DNA from: Massilia alkalitolerans DSM 17462
GTDB taxonomy: Bacteria; Pseudomonadota; Gammaproteobacteria; Burkholderiales; Burkholderiaceae_D
Assembly (NCBI RefSeq): GCF_000427785.1
Contig: NZ_ATYR01000001.1
Location: 124,149-188,148, forward strand
Direction: 5' to 3'
Length of the DNA: 64,000 nucleotides
The translations under genes and the position numbers were made by a program. The notes beneath the pieces are model-generated. The model was not told where the DNA came from and made no database searches. It was given only the letters and a program-made list of their open reading frames with translations. Each line of letters opens with the position of its first letter. The first letter of the stretch is position 1. This document shows, piece by piece, positions 46,321 through 54,703 of the stretch.

Positions 46321-47586
46321 TCAGGCGTGGCGCAAACGCAGAAAGAGCCGTAACGCGCCGCCCAGGTCGCGAATCAGCAGCAACATGGCCAGCGTCATGA
46401 ACAGCCCGGCCGGCCTGGCGAGCACGGAGGGCGCCAACGGCGAACCGAGCAGCAGGCATAGCGCGACCACATGCCAGCGCCACTGGCGCAGGGCGCGCGC
46501 TTCGTCCACGATCGACTTCACGCCGGGCACGCGGGCGCCGCCTGCGCGGACGTCGCACTGCAGGTGATACCAGACCAGGAAGGGGACGATCTTGTAGAGC
46601 ATGCCGTTTACCGCCGACATGCCGAAGCCGGCAATGACCAGCACGCCGGTCAGCAGGGCGCGCCGGTCGGGCGCGAGCGGCAGGAAATGCACGAGGATCG
46701 CCAGCGCCAGGCAAGCCATGGCCAGGCTCCAGTAGAAGGTGCCGACATCGGCCTTGCGCTTGCGCCGGCGGAAGAACTGGAAGGTGGTCGCGACGTACGT
46801 CAGCATCAGCGCTCCCACCCCGATTTCTGCCGCCAGTTGCAGGCCGGGCAGCTTCAGCAGCGCCGCGCCGCTCCAGGCGAGCAGCAGCGCGAACAGCAGC
46901 ACCGGCATGCCCTCCTCCAGCAAGCGCGGGTAGGCTGGCGTGCCCTGGAACATGGGAATCACCTGGAACGAGACCGCCGCGGTCAAGGCCACGATCCAGC
47001 CGACCAGTCCCCAGGACGCGTGCACGTCGACGAACAGCAGCACATCCAGCATGCCGAGACCGGCCAGGTACATGGCCAGCGCCCCGCCCAGGCCCATCGT
47101 CACGGCCAGCCCCGAGATCGCCAGACGCACGCCTGCCACCAGGGGCCGGGCGGCCGGCACGATCCGGCGCGAGATCGCCGCTCCTACTGCGCTCAGGACG
47201 ACCAGTCCGGCAAGGCCGAGCAGGCTGGCGGCCGTCACATAGAACCCGGGGCCCAGACCGAGGCCAAGGGCGCCGGCCAGGATGACGGTGCCCCCCGCCA
47301 GGCCACTCCAGGAGAGCAGCGCCACCGGGCCGGCCAGCTTGACCGCTGTCCCGGCGACGACCGGCAGGATCTGAAACAGCGCACCGACGATGGTCATCGT
47401 GAGGAAGCCAAGGCTCAGCAGGTGCGTCATGGCGAGCGTGACCGGCGTCCAGCGCGAGCTCAGCGCCGCCTCGCCATGCCACATCAGCAGGAGCGCTGCG
47501 GCGAATACAAAGCAGGGAGCGGTGAGCAGGAAGGGCAAGGGCACCCAGATCGGCGGCATCGCGCCATAGCTCAGTGTTCGTTGCAT
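46321..47586 (-). CDS. NnrS-like polytopic membrane protein of the NO cluster
   Basis: 421 residues and about 12 membrane helices. Conserved His lie in helices (LLLMWHGEAALSS, LAMTHLLSLGFLTMTIVGAL, VDVHASWGLVGWIVALTAAV, WYHLQCDVRAGG), as in NnrS and haem-copper oxidase subunit I relatives, so it may bind haem or copper. Its start overlaps the preceding DUF2249 gene by 16 bases. Position in the nsrR cluster supports a part in NO stress or denitrification; the exact function is unknown. Confidence 0.75.
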   Translation of the reverse strand: MQRTLSYGAMPPIWVPLPFLLTAPCFVFAAALLLMWHGEAALSSRWTPVTLAMTHLLSLGFLTMTIVGALFQILPVVAGTAVKLAGPVALLSWSGLAGGTVILAGALGLGLGPGFYVTAASLLGLAGLVVLSAVGAAISRRIVPAARPLVAGVRLAISGLAVTMGLGGALAMYLAGLGMLDVLLFVDVHASWGLVGWIVALTAAVSFQVIPMFQGTPAYPRLLEEGMPVLLFALLLAWSGAALLKLPGLQLAAEIGVGALMLTYVATTFQFFRRRKRKADVGTFYWSLAMACLALAILVHFLPLAPDRRALLTGVLVIAGFGMSAVNGMLYKIVPFLVWYHLQCDVRAGGARVPGVKSIVDEARALRQWRWHVVALCLLLGSPLAPSVLARPAGLFMTLAMLLLIRDLGGALRLFLRLRHA

Positions 47587-47819
47587 GATCTTTTCTGGAT
47601 GGCCAGGTCGAACCTGCCGTCGTCGCGCGGGGTCAGCCGGTGGCGATAAGCATGGCGCTCGAGCACCCGGTACAAGGGAAAAGGTTCGCGGTCGATCAGG
47701 ACCTGCAGGGCCATGTCAGGCGGCAGCGTCGCCAGCGCTTCCAGAATCCGTTCCATCGGCTCGGGTGGAAGCAGGCCGGACACATCGAGAAAAGCCGCGG
47801 CGGCAGTCGCTGCGCTCAT
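47571..47819 (-). CDS. DUF2249 protein (second copy)
   Basis: 82 residues (FLDVSGLLPPEPMERILEAL, ...VLIDREPFPLYRVLERHAYR). DUF2249 is a TusA-like alpha/beta fold often encoded with denitrification and Rrf2 genes. Its ATG overlaps the nsrR stop (ATGA), and its end overlaps the next gene by 16 bases, so tight operon coupling is clear. It lacks the TusA Cys-Pro active site; the mechanism is unknown. Confidence 0.82.
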   Translation of the reverse strand: MSAATAAAAFLDVSGLLPPEPMERILEALATLPPDMALQVLIDREPFPLYRVLERHAYRHRLTPRDDGRFDLAIQKRSCNEH

Positions 47820-48283
47820 GAGAGGAACTCCTTTGATTCGAAGGGGGAAACGGCAAGCGCGGTGATCGGCTCGGCCTCGCCTGCCGTGGCCAGCAGGTCG
47901 GCGAGGCTGAGCCGGTTCAGCTCGGCAAGGTAAGCCTCGGTCGCCCTGGCCAGCGATTGGCGCAGGCGGCAGGCGGCGCCGAACGGGCACGCGCCAGCGT
48001 CGCCGCCGAAGCACTGCGCCATGTGAAAATTCGGTTCTGTGCGGCGCACGATGTCGCCCATGCGAAGCTCACGCGGATCGCGGTCGAGCCGGATGCCGCC
48101 GCAGCGCCCGCGGACCGCCACGATCACGCCGTCGGCCGCCAGTTCGTTGACGACCTTGGCAAGATGGTTGCGCGAGATGCCGTACTCGAGGGCGACCTCG
48201 TCGATGGTTGCCATGCGGCCGTGGCAGCTGCCCAGGTACATCAGGAGGCGCAAGGCGTGGTCGGTAAACTCGGTCAGCCGCAT
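47816..48283 (-). CDS. nsrR: NsrR-type Rrf2 family NO-sensing regulator
   Basis: 155 residues. The N-terminal winged helix (MRLTEFTDHALRLLMYLGSC, ...ISRNHLAKVVNELAADGVI) is Rrf2. The cluster ligands are three cysteines, CFGGDAGACPFGAAC (C-X7-C-X5-C), the spacing common in NsrR, which holds an [Fe-S] cluster destroyed by NO. It probably represses norB: a matching box lies at 50966-50988. It lies nine bases after the first DUF2249 gene and overlaps the second. Confidence 0.9.
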   Translation of the reverse strand: MRLTEFTDHALRLLMYLGSCHGRMATIDEVALEYGISRNHLAKVVNELAADGVIVAVRGRCGGIRLDRDPRELRMGDIVRRTEPNFHMAQCFGGDAGACPFGAACRLRQSLARATEAYLAELNRLSLADLLATAGEAEPITALAVSPFESKEFLS

Positions 48284-48292
48284 GGCGTCTCC

Positions 48293-48556
48293 TCAGGAGC
48301 GCAATCTGAAATCGATGACGACGTCGCCGACGCTGCGCCGATGGTAGACGACGTTGACCCGTTCGCCGAAGACGTCGTCGATTTCGTTCAGCAGCGGAAT
48401 CGGATCGTGATCGTTGCAGAACCTCATCGATTCGCCTGGCAACAGCGTATGCAAGGCGCCGAAGATGGCGGCATGACGAAAGCGGCGGTCGACGCCCCTG
48501 GCATCGAACACATAGGTGCGGCCCGGGCTCATGGGGGCGGAACAATCGTGTGGCAT
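48293..48556 (-). CDS. DUF2249 protein (first copy)
   Basis: 87 residues (TYVFDARGVDRRFRHAAIFG, PLLNEIDDVFGERVNVVYHR). AAAGGAG precedes the ATG. It sits 65 bases after norB and nine before nsrR. Together with the copy at 47571 it frames the regulator. A role in sulfur or metal-centre assembly under NO stress has been suggested for the family; here it is inference. Confidence 0.82.
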   Translation of the reverse strand: MPHDCSAPMSPGRTYVFDARGVDRRFRHAAIFGALHTLLPGESMRFCNDHDPIPLLNEIDDVFGERVNVVYHRRSVGDVVIDFRLRS

Positions 48557-48621
48557 GTGCTACTCCTTTCGTGAATCTGTTGTAGATGCGAGCGGCCGCC
48601 GGAGCGGGCGGATTCGCTGCT

Positions 48622-50895
48622 TCAGGCGCGCGCCGCGACGGTGCCGGCGCCGGCCTGCGGCTCACGCCTGCCGCGCATCAGGCGCAGGGCGAACAGGCTG
48701 AGGAACAGGATCCCGACGGCGAACACGATGTCGCCCGGCACCCGCAGCCACACCATGTTCTCCATGAAGGCCGAATGGACGACCTCGGCCGAACGGGCGT
48801 ACCACATGCCCTTGGTGATGCTGGCATGCGCCTGGTAGATGCCGGCCGGGACCAGCGACATGAAGACCATCATCGCCAGGCCGATGTTGAGCAGCCAGAA
48901 GGTCGGCCGCAGCAGCGAATCGGACCAGCCGATGCCTGCGCTCAGTCCGCGCAGGCAGAACAGCATCAGGCCGATGCCGAGCATGCCGTAGACGCCGAAC
49001 AGCGCGGCGTGACCATGCGCTGCGGTCATGTTCAGGCCCTGCATGTAATACAGTGCGATCGGGGTGTTGATCGAGAAGCCCAGCAGGCCGGCGCCGACGG
49101 TGTTCCAGAAGCCGACCGCGATGAAGCACAGGATCGCCCACTTGTAGTTGCGTACCCACGGCGCCGCCCGGGTGCGCTGGTAGTTGCGATACGCCTCGAT
49201 CCCGATCAGCGACAGCGGCACCACTTCGAGCGCCGAGAACATCGAACCGAGCGCGATCACCGAGGTCGGGGTACCGGTGAAGTACAGGTGGTGCAGCGTG
49301 CCGAGGATGCCGCCGAACAGGAACACGATGGTCTCGAGCACGATCGCGCTGTTGGCGGAAGCGGCGCGGATCAGGCCCAGGCGGGTGAACAGCAGCGCAA
49401 TCACGGCCGTCGCGAACACTTCGAAGAAGCCTTCGACCCACAGGTGGACCAGCCACCAGCGCCAGTATTCGACCATCGAATAATGCGTGCTGCGGCCCCA
49501 GGTCAGCGAGGTGGCGTAGAAACCGCCGATGCACAGCGCCGCCAGGAACACCATGGCGACCAGGCCGCGGCTTTCGGATGGCTTGCGCAGCGCCGGCCAC
49601 AGTCCGCGGCCGAGCAGGAAGGCCCAGAACAGCAGGCCGATGAACAGCAGCACCTGCCATACCCGGCCCATGCTGGTGAATTCCAGGCCCTGGTTGCCGA
49701 TCCAGAACGAGAAGTCGGTGCCGGCGGCGCGCAGGGTGCCGAGCCAGCCGGTGACGGTCGAGCCGACCACGATGAACAGCAGCGCATAGAACAGCAGGTT
49801 GACGCCCAGTTTCTGGTGCTTCGGCTCGTGTCCGGAGATGGCCGGCGCGATGTACAGGCCGGTCGCCAGCCATGCGGTAGCGATCCACAGCACGGCGAAC
49901 TGGGTGTGGATGGTGCGGCTGACGGTGAACGGCAGGATGTCGCCGATCGGCAGGCCGAAGAAGCTGGTGCCCTCGACCGCATAGTGTGCGGTGATGACGC
50001 CCATGCCGACCTGCGCCAGGATCAGCCCGACCACCACGAAGAAATACTTGCGGGTGGCGCGCATCGAGGGCGTGATGCCTAGCTTCGCCAGCGGGTCGCT
50101 CTCCGGTGCCGCCGGATCGTCCTCGTCCTTGTGCCTGCCGTGGACGAACACCATCCCGGCAATCGCAGCGATCATCAGGATCACGCTGGCGATCGACCAG
50201 ATACCGGCGCCGGCGGTCGGCGTATTGCCGACCAGCGGCTCGTGCGGCCAGTTGCTGGTATAGCTCAGGCCTGGCTGGCCCGGGCGGTCGGTCGCGGCCG
50301 CCCAGGACGACCAGAAGAAGAAGCCGGTCAGCGCGGCACGGTCGGCTTCGACGGGAAGCGAGCCGGTCTTCATCGCATATTGCTCGCGCAGTGCGTCGAA
50401 ACGGCTGTCGCTGCCGAACAGGCCGGCATAATGGCGCGCCACCTGCCGCACGGCTTGTGCGCGCAGGTCGGACAGCGCCAGCACGCCGGTGTGTGCATCA
50501 TAGGTATTCCGGCGCAGCTCCTCGCGGACCCCGGCATCGACCTGGCCCCTCCGGCCAGCGTCGAGATCGCCGTAGGCACGCCCGAAGTCGCGCAGCGCCA
50601 GCAGGTCCTGCAGCGCCAGCGCCTCGCGGTGCAGCCAGTCGGCCGACCAGTCCGGGGCCAGGTAGCTGCCGTGGCCCCAGACGCTGCCCAGTTGTTGCCC
50701 GCCGGCGGCCAGCCAGGCCTGCTGGCCGTGCTGGATCTGCGGTCCTTGGTACAGCACCTGGCCTTTCGCATCGGTCACGGTGAGCGGTATCGGCGGCGCC
50801 TCCAGGTAGATCTCCCTGCCGACCCAGCCGAGTACGGAAAACGAGATCACACAGATGACGGCCAGCCATGTCCAGAGTTTTTTTGTGGCTTGCAT
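48622..50895 (-). CDS. norB: Quinol-dependent nitric oxide reductase (qNor)
   Basis: 757 residues, the length of qNor (NorZ), which fuses the NorC-like N-terminal domain to NorB. It reduces NO to N2O with electrons from quinol at the inner membrane. The N-terminus has one helix, then a periplasmic domain (GHGSYLAPDWSADWLHREAL), followed by ~12 helices with haem/Fe ligands (FAVLWIATAWLATGLYIAPA, EGFFEVFATAVIAL, LFGGILGTLHHLYF, TAAHGHAALFGVYGM). No haem-c CXXCH, as expected for the quinol form. The promoter region holds an NsrR-like box and an inverted repeat. Confidence 0.95.
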   Translation of the reverse strand: MQATKKLWTWLAVICVISFSVLGWVGREIYLEAPPIPLTVTDAKGQVLYQGPQIQHGQQAWLAAGGQQLGSVWGHGSYLAPDWSADWLHREALALQDLLALRDFGRAYGDLDAGRRGQVDAGVREELRRNTYDAHTGVLALSDLRAQAVRQVARHYAGLFGSDSRFDALREQYAMKTGSLPVEADRAALTGFFFWSSWAAATDRPGQPGLSYTSNWPHEPLVGNTPTAGAGIWSIASVILMIAAIAGMVFVHGRHKDEDDPAAPESDPLAKLGITPSMRATRKYFFVVVGLILAQVGMGVITAHYAVEGTSFFGLPIGDILPFTVSRTIHTQFAVLWIATAWLATGLYIAPAISGHEPKHQKLGVNLLFYALLFIVVGSTVTGWLGTLRAAGTDFSFWIGNQGLEFTSMGRVWQVLLFIGLLFWAFLLGRGLWPALRKPSESRGLVAMVFLAALCIGGFYATSLTWGRSTHYSMVEYWRWWLVHLWVEGFFEVFATAVIALLFTRLGLIRAASANSAIVLETIVFLFGGILGTLHHLYFTGTPTSVIALGSMFSALEVVPLSLIGIEAYRNYQRTRAAPWVRNYKWAILCFIAVGFWNTVGAGLLGFSINTPIALYYMQGLNMTAAHGHAALFGVYGMLGIGLMLFCLRGLSAGIGWSDSLLRPTFWLLNIGLAMMVFMSLVPAGIYQAHASITKGMWYARSAEVVHSAFMENMVWLRVPGDIVFAVGILFLSLFALRLMRGRREPQAGAGTVAARA

Positions 50896-50915
50896 GATTG
50901 TCCTTGTGAGAGTGA

Positions 50916-50940
50916 ACAGAACACTGTTGCGTTGTTCTGT
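50916..50940. promoter_or_regulatory. Inverted repeat ACAGAACA-N9-TGTTCTGT in norB leader
   Basis: A perfect 8-bp inverted repeat (50916-50923 and 50933-50940) 21-45 bases upstream of the norB ATG on the minus strand. It could be a leader hairpin or a second operator. The regulator is not known. Confidence 0.5.
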
Positions 50941-50965
50941 CCGGCATCGTAGGTCTCGGCATCAA

Positions 50966-50988
50966 ATGATTCAAACTATTTACATCTT
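50966..50988 (-). promoter_or_regulatory. NsrR-like box upstream of norB
   Basis: On the minus strand AAGATGTAAAT and GTTTGAATCAT, separated by one base, follow the 11-1-11 inverted layout of NsrR sites (AAGATGYATTT type); the two halves agree at 7 of 11 positions. It lies 71-93 bases upstream of the norB start, and nsrR is in the same cluster. Confidence 0.55.
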
Positions 50989-51007
50989 TTGGATAGTCCA
51001 GATCAAG

Positions 51008-51034
51008 AAAACCCCGCCATCGCCTGCAGGCGGG
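51008..51034 (-). terminator. Rho-independent terminator of hemN
   Basis: On the minus strand CCCGCC, ten-base loop, GGCGGG, then GTTTTC, beginning ten bases after the hemN stop. The T run is short. It separates hemN from norB transcription. Confidence 0.7.
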
Positions 51035-51044
51035 ATTGCCGATG

Positions 51045-52466
51045 TCAGATCGTGCGCGAATAGGGCATGCGCTGGAGGGGCTGCGCGCTGCCGGTGCCGA
51101 GGTAGCGGTCGAAGACCATGCAGACATTCCGGATTAGAAAGCGTCCCTCGTCGGTCACCTGCAGGCGCCCCGGGGCGCGGGTCACCAGTCCATCCTTCTC
51201 GAGCGTCTCGATCTGGGTCTGCTCGCGCGCGAAATAGACGTCGAAAAGGATTCCATGGCGGTCTTCCAGCGCATGGATGTCGAGATCGAAGTCGCACATC
51301 AGGCGCTGGATCAGGTCGCGCCGCACCAGGTCGTCGGGACGCAGTTCGATGCCGCGTGCCACCGGCAGCTCGCCGCGATCGAGCGCCGCGTAGTACCTGC
51401 CCAGAGACTTCTCGTTCTGGCTGTAGACATTGGCGACCGCGCTGATCGCCGAGACGCCGCAGGACATCATGTCGGCCTCGGCATGCGTCGAGTAGCCCTG
51501 GAAGTTGCGGTGCAGCTTGCCGGCCCGCTGGGCCTGCGCCAGCTCGTCGTCCGGCTTGGCGAAATGGTCCATGCCGATGTACACGTAGCCATGCGTCGTG
51601 AGGTGGCCGATGCACAGGCCGAGCAGGTCGAGCCTGGTCTGGGCCGAGGGCATGTCTTCCTCGCGGATCAGGCGCTGCGACTTGAACAGGTCAGGCATGT
51701 GCGCATAGTTATAGACCGAAATGCGGTCGGGCGAGGCGGCCACCACCTTGTCCAGCGTGCGCTGCATCGAGCCCACGCTCTGCTTCGGCAGGCCGTAGAT
51801 CAGGTCGATGCTGACCGAGCGGAATCCGTGGGCGCGCGCCGCCGCGATGGCGTCGAGCGTCAGCGCCTCCGGCTGGATGCGGTTGACCGCCCGCTGCACG
51901 TCCGGATCGAAGTCCTGCACGCCGAGGCTGATGCGGTTGAAGCCCTGGGTGCGAAGTTCGGCGATGCGGGCCGCGTCGACCGTGCGCGGATCGATTTCGA
52001 TCCCGTACTCACCCTCGCCGTCGGGAGCGAAGTCGAAACGCTCGCGCAGGTGGCGCGTCAGGGTGTCCATCTGCGCGCCGCTCAGGTAGGTAGGGGTGCC
52101 GCCGCCGAAATGCAGCTGCTCGACCCGGTTCATGCCGCCATACAGGGCGGCCTGCATGTCGATCTCGCGCATCAGGTAAGCGAGGTATTCGGCGGCCTTG
52201 TCGCGGTCATTCGTGATGATCTTGTTGCAGGCGCAGTAATAGCACAGCGAGCGGCAGAACGGAATGTGGACATACAGGGACAGTGCAGGCCGGGCGGGCG
52301 CGGCGCGACGCCGCTCGACAGCGGCCTGGTAGCCCTGGCTGCCGAAATCCGGAACGAAACGGTCGGCGGTCGGGTAGGATGTGTAGCGCGGCCCCTGGCG
52401 GCTCATGCGCGCCACCAGGTCGGCGTTCAGGACGGTCGGCGGCAGGGTGTGGGAATGTGAATTCAT
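51045..52466 (-). CDS. hemN: Oxygen-independent coproporphyrinogen III dehydrogenase
   Basis: 473 residues of the radical-SAM family. It converts coproporphyrinogen III to protoporphyrinogen IX without oxygen for anaerobic haem synthesis. Motifs: PRYTSYPTADRF at the N-terminus, the cluster site PFCRSLCYYCACN (CX3CX2C), FGGGTPTYLS, and SLGVQDFDPDVQRAVNR. The ATG at 52466 (MNSHSHTLPP) is preferred to 52514. It lies 57 bases after nnrS, with a GCCGCGC/GCGCGGC hairpin in between. Haem supply suits norB and NnrS beside it. Confidence 0.95.
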   Translation of the reverse strand: MNSHSHTLPPTVLNADLVARMSRQGPRYTSYPTADRFVPDFGSQGYQAAVERRRAAPARPALSLYVHIPFCRSLCYYCACNKIITNDRDKAAEYLAYLMREIDMQAALYGGMNRVEQLHFGGGTPTYLSGAQMDTLTRHLRERFDFAPDGEGEYGIEIDPRTVDAARIAELRTQGFNRISLGVQDFDPDVQRAVNRIQPEALTLDAIAAARAHGFRSVSIDLIYGLPKQSVGSMQRTLDKVVAASPDRISVYNYAHMPDLFKSQRLIREEDMPSAQTRLDLLGLCIGHLTTHGYVYIGMDHFAKPDDELAQAQRAGKLHRNFQGYSTHAEADMMSCGVSAISAVANVYSQNEKSLGRYYAALDRGELPVARGIELRPDDLVRRDLIQRLMCDFDLDIHALEDRHGILFDVYFAREQTQIETLEKDGLVTRAPGRLQVTDEGRFLIRNVCMVFDRYLGTGSAQPLQRMPYSRTI

Positions 52467-52523
52467 GAGACAAGAAAAGATGGTAGGCCGCGCAGCGCGC
52501 GGCAGTGCGTACACGCAGGGCGC

Positions 52524-53720
52524 TCAGCCCTCGCGCCCGTCGATGCGCGGCCGCGCAAGGTAAGGCCCATAGACGGCGCAGAACAGGGCAAACGCCAGGC
52601 TCCAGCACGCCGCGGCCAGCACCAGGCCCCATTCGCGCACGCCGCCGCCGCCGAGGGCCGCCGCCAGGCGCGCCAGCACGCCGGCCTGCAGCAGCAGGTA
52701 CATTGCGGTCTCCGCCCTCCCCGCCTTGAGCATGCGCCCGGTATGGCCGAGCGTGGTGCGGGTGATCATGCCGATGATCAGGCCGCCCATCGCCCCCACC
52801 GCCAGCAGATGCACGGCGGCACTGTGCGGCGCCATGCCGAAGCAGGCCAGCGCGAGCACCGCGAAGCCGGCCGGAATCCATGCATACGACAGATGCAGGA
52901 TCCACAGCAGCGGATTGCGCAGCGTGCACAGGGGCTTCCAGCCGGCCATCCGCACCGCCTGCACCAGCGCCGTCGCCAGCGCCAGCACGCCGAGCGGCAG
53001 CGACAGCGGCAGCACGGCCCAGGCCAGGCCGGTCGCCGCGGTCAGGGCCAGGCTGGCCTTCTCCAGGCGGGGATCGCTGGTGGTGCGCACGCCGCGCACG
53101 GCATTTGCAGTGAAGTTCGGGATCACCCGTCCGCCCAGCACCGATTCGATCACGATGATGGCAACGATGGCCGCATACAGCGGCTGCAGCGGCGACAAGG
53201 CCAGCAAGCCCAGTGCACTGGCATGGAAGGCGGCATTGGCCAGGGCCAGCACTGCCAGCAGGACCACCATGACCAGGTTGCGCGTATTGCCGGCGCGCCG
53301 GATCACCCGGTACAGGGGAATCGTTGCCAGCGGCAGGAAAGCCAGGTCGACCGCCGCCGCCAGCGCCGGGGGCAGCGCCAGCATGCCGACGCGGCCGGCC
53401 ACCCACAGGGCGACCAGGGCGCCGAGATGCCTGCCGCGCGGCGTCCACAGTCCGGTCCAGTTGCGGCCCGCCGTGTACAGGAAGCCGACCACGATTGCAA
53501 TCACGAAGCCGAACAGCATTTCATGCATGTGCCACAGGAGATTCAGGCGCGAAGAGGCGATCCAGCCCAGGGACGCGGCGGTCCAGGCGGGAACGGCGAC
53601 GCCAGCGAAGGCGGCTCCCAGCAGGTAGAACGGACGGAAGCCCAGGGCCAGGAAGGGGTGATCCTGCAAGGGACCGCTCGCGCGGGCGCCGGCCGGGTCT
53701 TCGATACGCAGCAATGTCAT
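52524..53720 (-). CDS. nnrS: NnrS family haem-copper membrane protein
   Basis: 398 residues and 12 membrane helices. NnrS signatures: HPFLALGFRPFYLLGAAFA, LLWHMHEMLFGFVIAIVVGF, GGRVIPNFTANAVRG, and HLLAVGAMGGLIIGMITRTT with TLGHTGR. NnrS reduces the damage of NO to iron pools and is induced by NO. GGGAGCAACACC precedes the ATG at 53720. It lies 35 bases after dnr, so dnr-nnrS are probably co-transcribed. Confidence 0.93.
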   Translation of the reverse strand: MTLLRIEDPAGARASGPLQDHPFLALGFRPFYLLGAAFAGVAVPAWTAASLGWIASSRLNLLWHMHEMLFGFVIAIVVGFLYTAGRNWTGLWTPRGRHLGALVALWVAGRVGMLALPPALAAAVDLAFLPLATIPLYRVIRRAGNTRNLVMVVLLAVLALANAAFHASALGLLALSPLQPLYAAIVAIIVIESVLGGRVIPNFTANAVRGVRTTSDPRLEKASLALTAATGLAWAVLPLSLPLGVLALATALVQAVRMAGWKPLCTLRNPLLWILHLSYAWIPAGFAVLALACFGMAPHSAAVHLLAVGAMGGLIIGMITRTTLGHTGRMLKAGRAETAMYLLLQAGVLARLAAALGGGGVREWGLVLAAACWSLAFALFCAVYGPYLARPRIDGREG

Positions 53721-53755
53721 GGTGTTGCTCCCGTGTTGGATGGATGCCGGGCCGC

Positions 53756-54436
53756 TCAGCCTTCGTAGGCGCGCAGCCGCTCGGTGTCGAGGATCGTGAT
53801 GCTGCGCCCGTCGATGGCGAGCATGCCGTGGTCGGCCATGTCGTGCAGCACGCGCGAGAAATACTCGGGCGAGAGGTTCAGGCGCGAAGCGATCATCTTC
53901 TTGCTTACCAAAAAAGTGACTTCCTGCCCCGGCACCGGGTCGTCCTTGAGCAGATAGCCGACCACGCGCTGGCTGCCCGAACGCAGGGAATAGGATTCGA
54001 CATCCGAGATCAGCCCGTGCAGGCGGCGGCTCATGCCCGACAGCATGCGCCGTGAAAAAGCCGGGTTGCGCTCGATCTCTTCGTAGATCGCCTGCTTGCG
54101 CACGTGCAGCAGCATGCAGTCGGCCAAGGCTTCCGCCTGGACGATGTAGGGGCGATCCATGAACATCAGCGCCTCGCCGAAGCTCTGGTTGGGGCCAAGC
54201 AGTTCGACCACCTTCTCGTCCCCCTGGGACGACAGGAAGCACAGCTTGACGTTGCCATAGATGATCGTGTGAAAACCGTTGCACGGATCGCCGCGCTTGA
54301 AGATGACGTGGCCGCGCGCGGCGTGCACCTCGCTGGTGGCCGCAGCAACGGCGTCCAGCTGCTCGGCCGACAGGTCGGCAAACAGGGGCAGGCGTTTCAG
54401 GAACTGGCGCGGTTCGATGCGATGTCGTGGTGGCAT
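53756..54436 (-). CDS. dnr: Crp/Fnr family regulator, Dnr-like
   Basis: 226 residues: cNMP-binding-like beta-roll (FKRGDPCNGFHTIIYGNVKL, GEALMFMDRPYIVQAEAL), dimer helix, and a C-terminal HTH (KKMIASRLNLSPEYFSRVLH). The N-terminal Fe-S cysteine cluster of FNR is absent, as in Dnr/NnrR proteins, which sense NO through haem. It heads the NO cluster. A typical TTGATN4ATCAA site was not found in its own upstream region. Confidence 0.85.
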   Translation of the reverse strand: MPPRHRIEPRQFLKRLPLFADLSAEQLDAVAAATSEVHAARGHVIFKRGDPCNGFHTIIYGNVKLCFLSSQGDEKVVELLGPNQSFGEALMFMDRPYIVQAEALADCMLLHVRKQAIYEEIERNPAFSRRMLSGMSRRLHGLISDVESYSLRSGSQRVVGYLLKDDPVPGQEVTFLVSKKMIASRLNLSPEYFSRVLHDMADHGMLAIDGRSITILDTERLRAYEG

Positions 54437-54703
54437 GGTGGTTGGCGGCCTGGCTGGACGTGTCGTGATGTCTCGATAAGAACGGTTCAGATCATAGACT
54501 TCTGCCCGCGCAAAGGCTGTAGTTCTTTGTGCGTACGGCAGCTAGTCCGTCGTACCGACAGACCCATGCGCTGGAGCAGCCGGCGTGGCGGCCATCGTCA
54601 TTCCGGCGTATTGCCGGCCCACCCTTTCCGCCCGACAATACAGGGGCCTTCCCAGCGGGATGGCGACGCGCGTTTCTCGATCAACCGTCATACGAGTACC
54701 CAT

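Noticed and set aside
50990..51010. FNR/Dnr-type site TTGATCTGGACTATCCAA upstream of norB
   Set aside because: Only the left half (TTGAT) matches; the right half is too far from ATCAA to claim.
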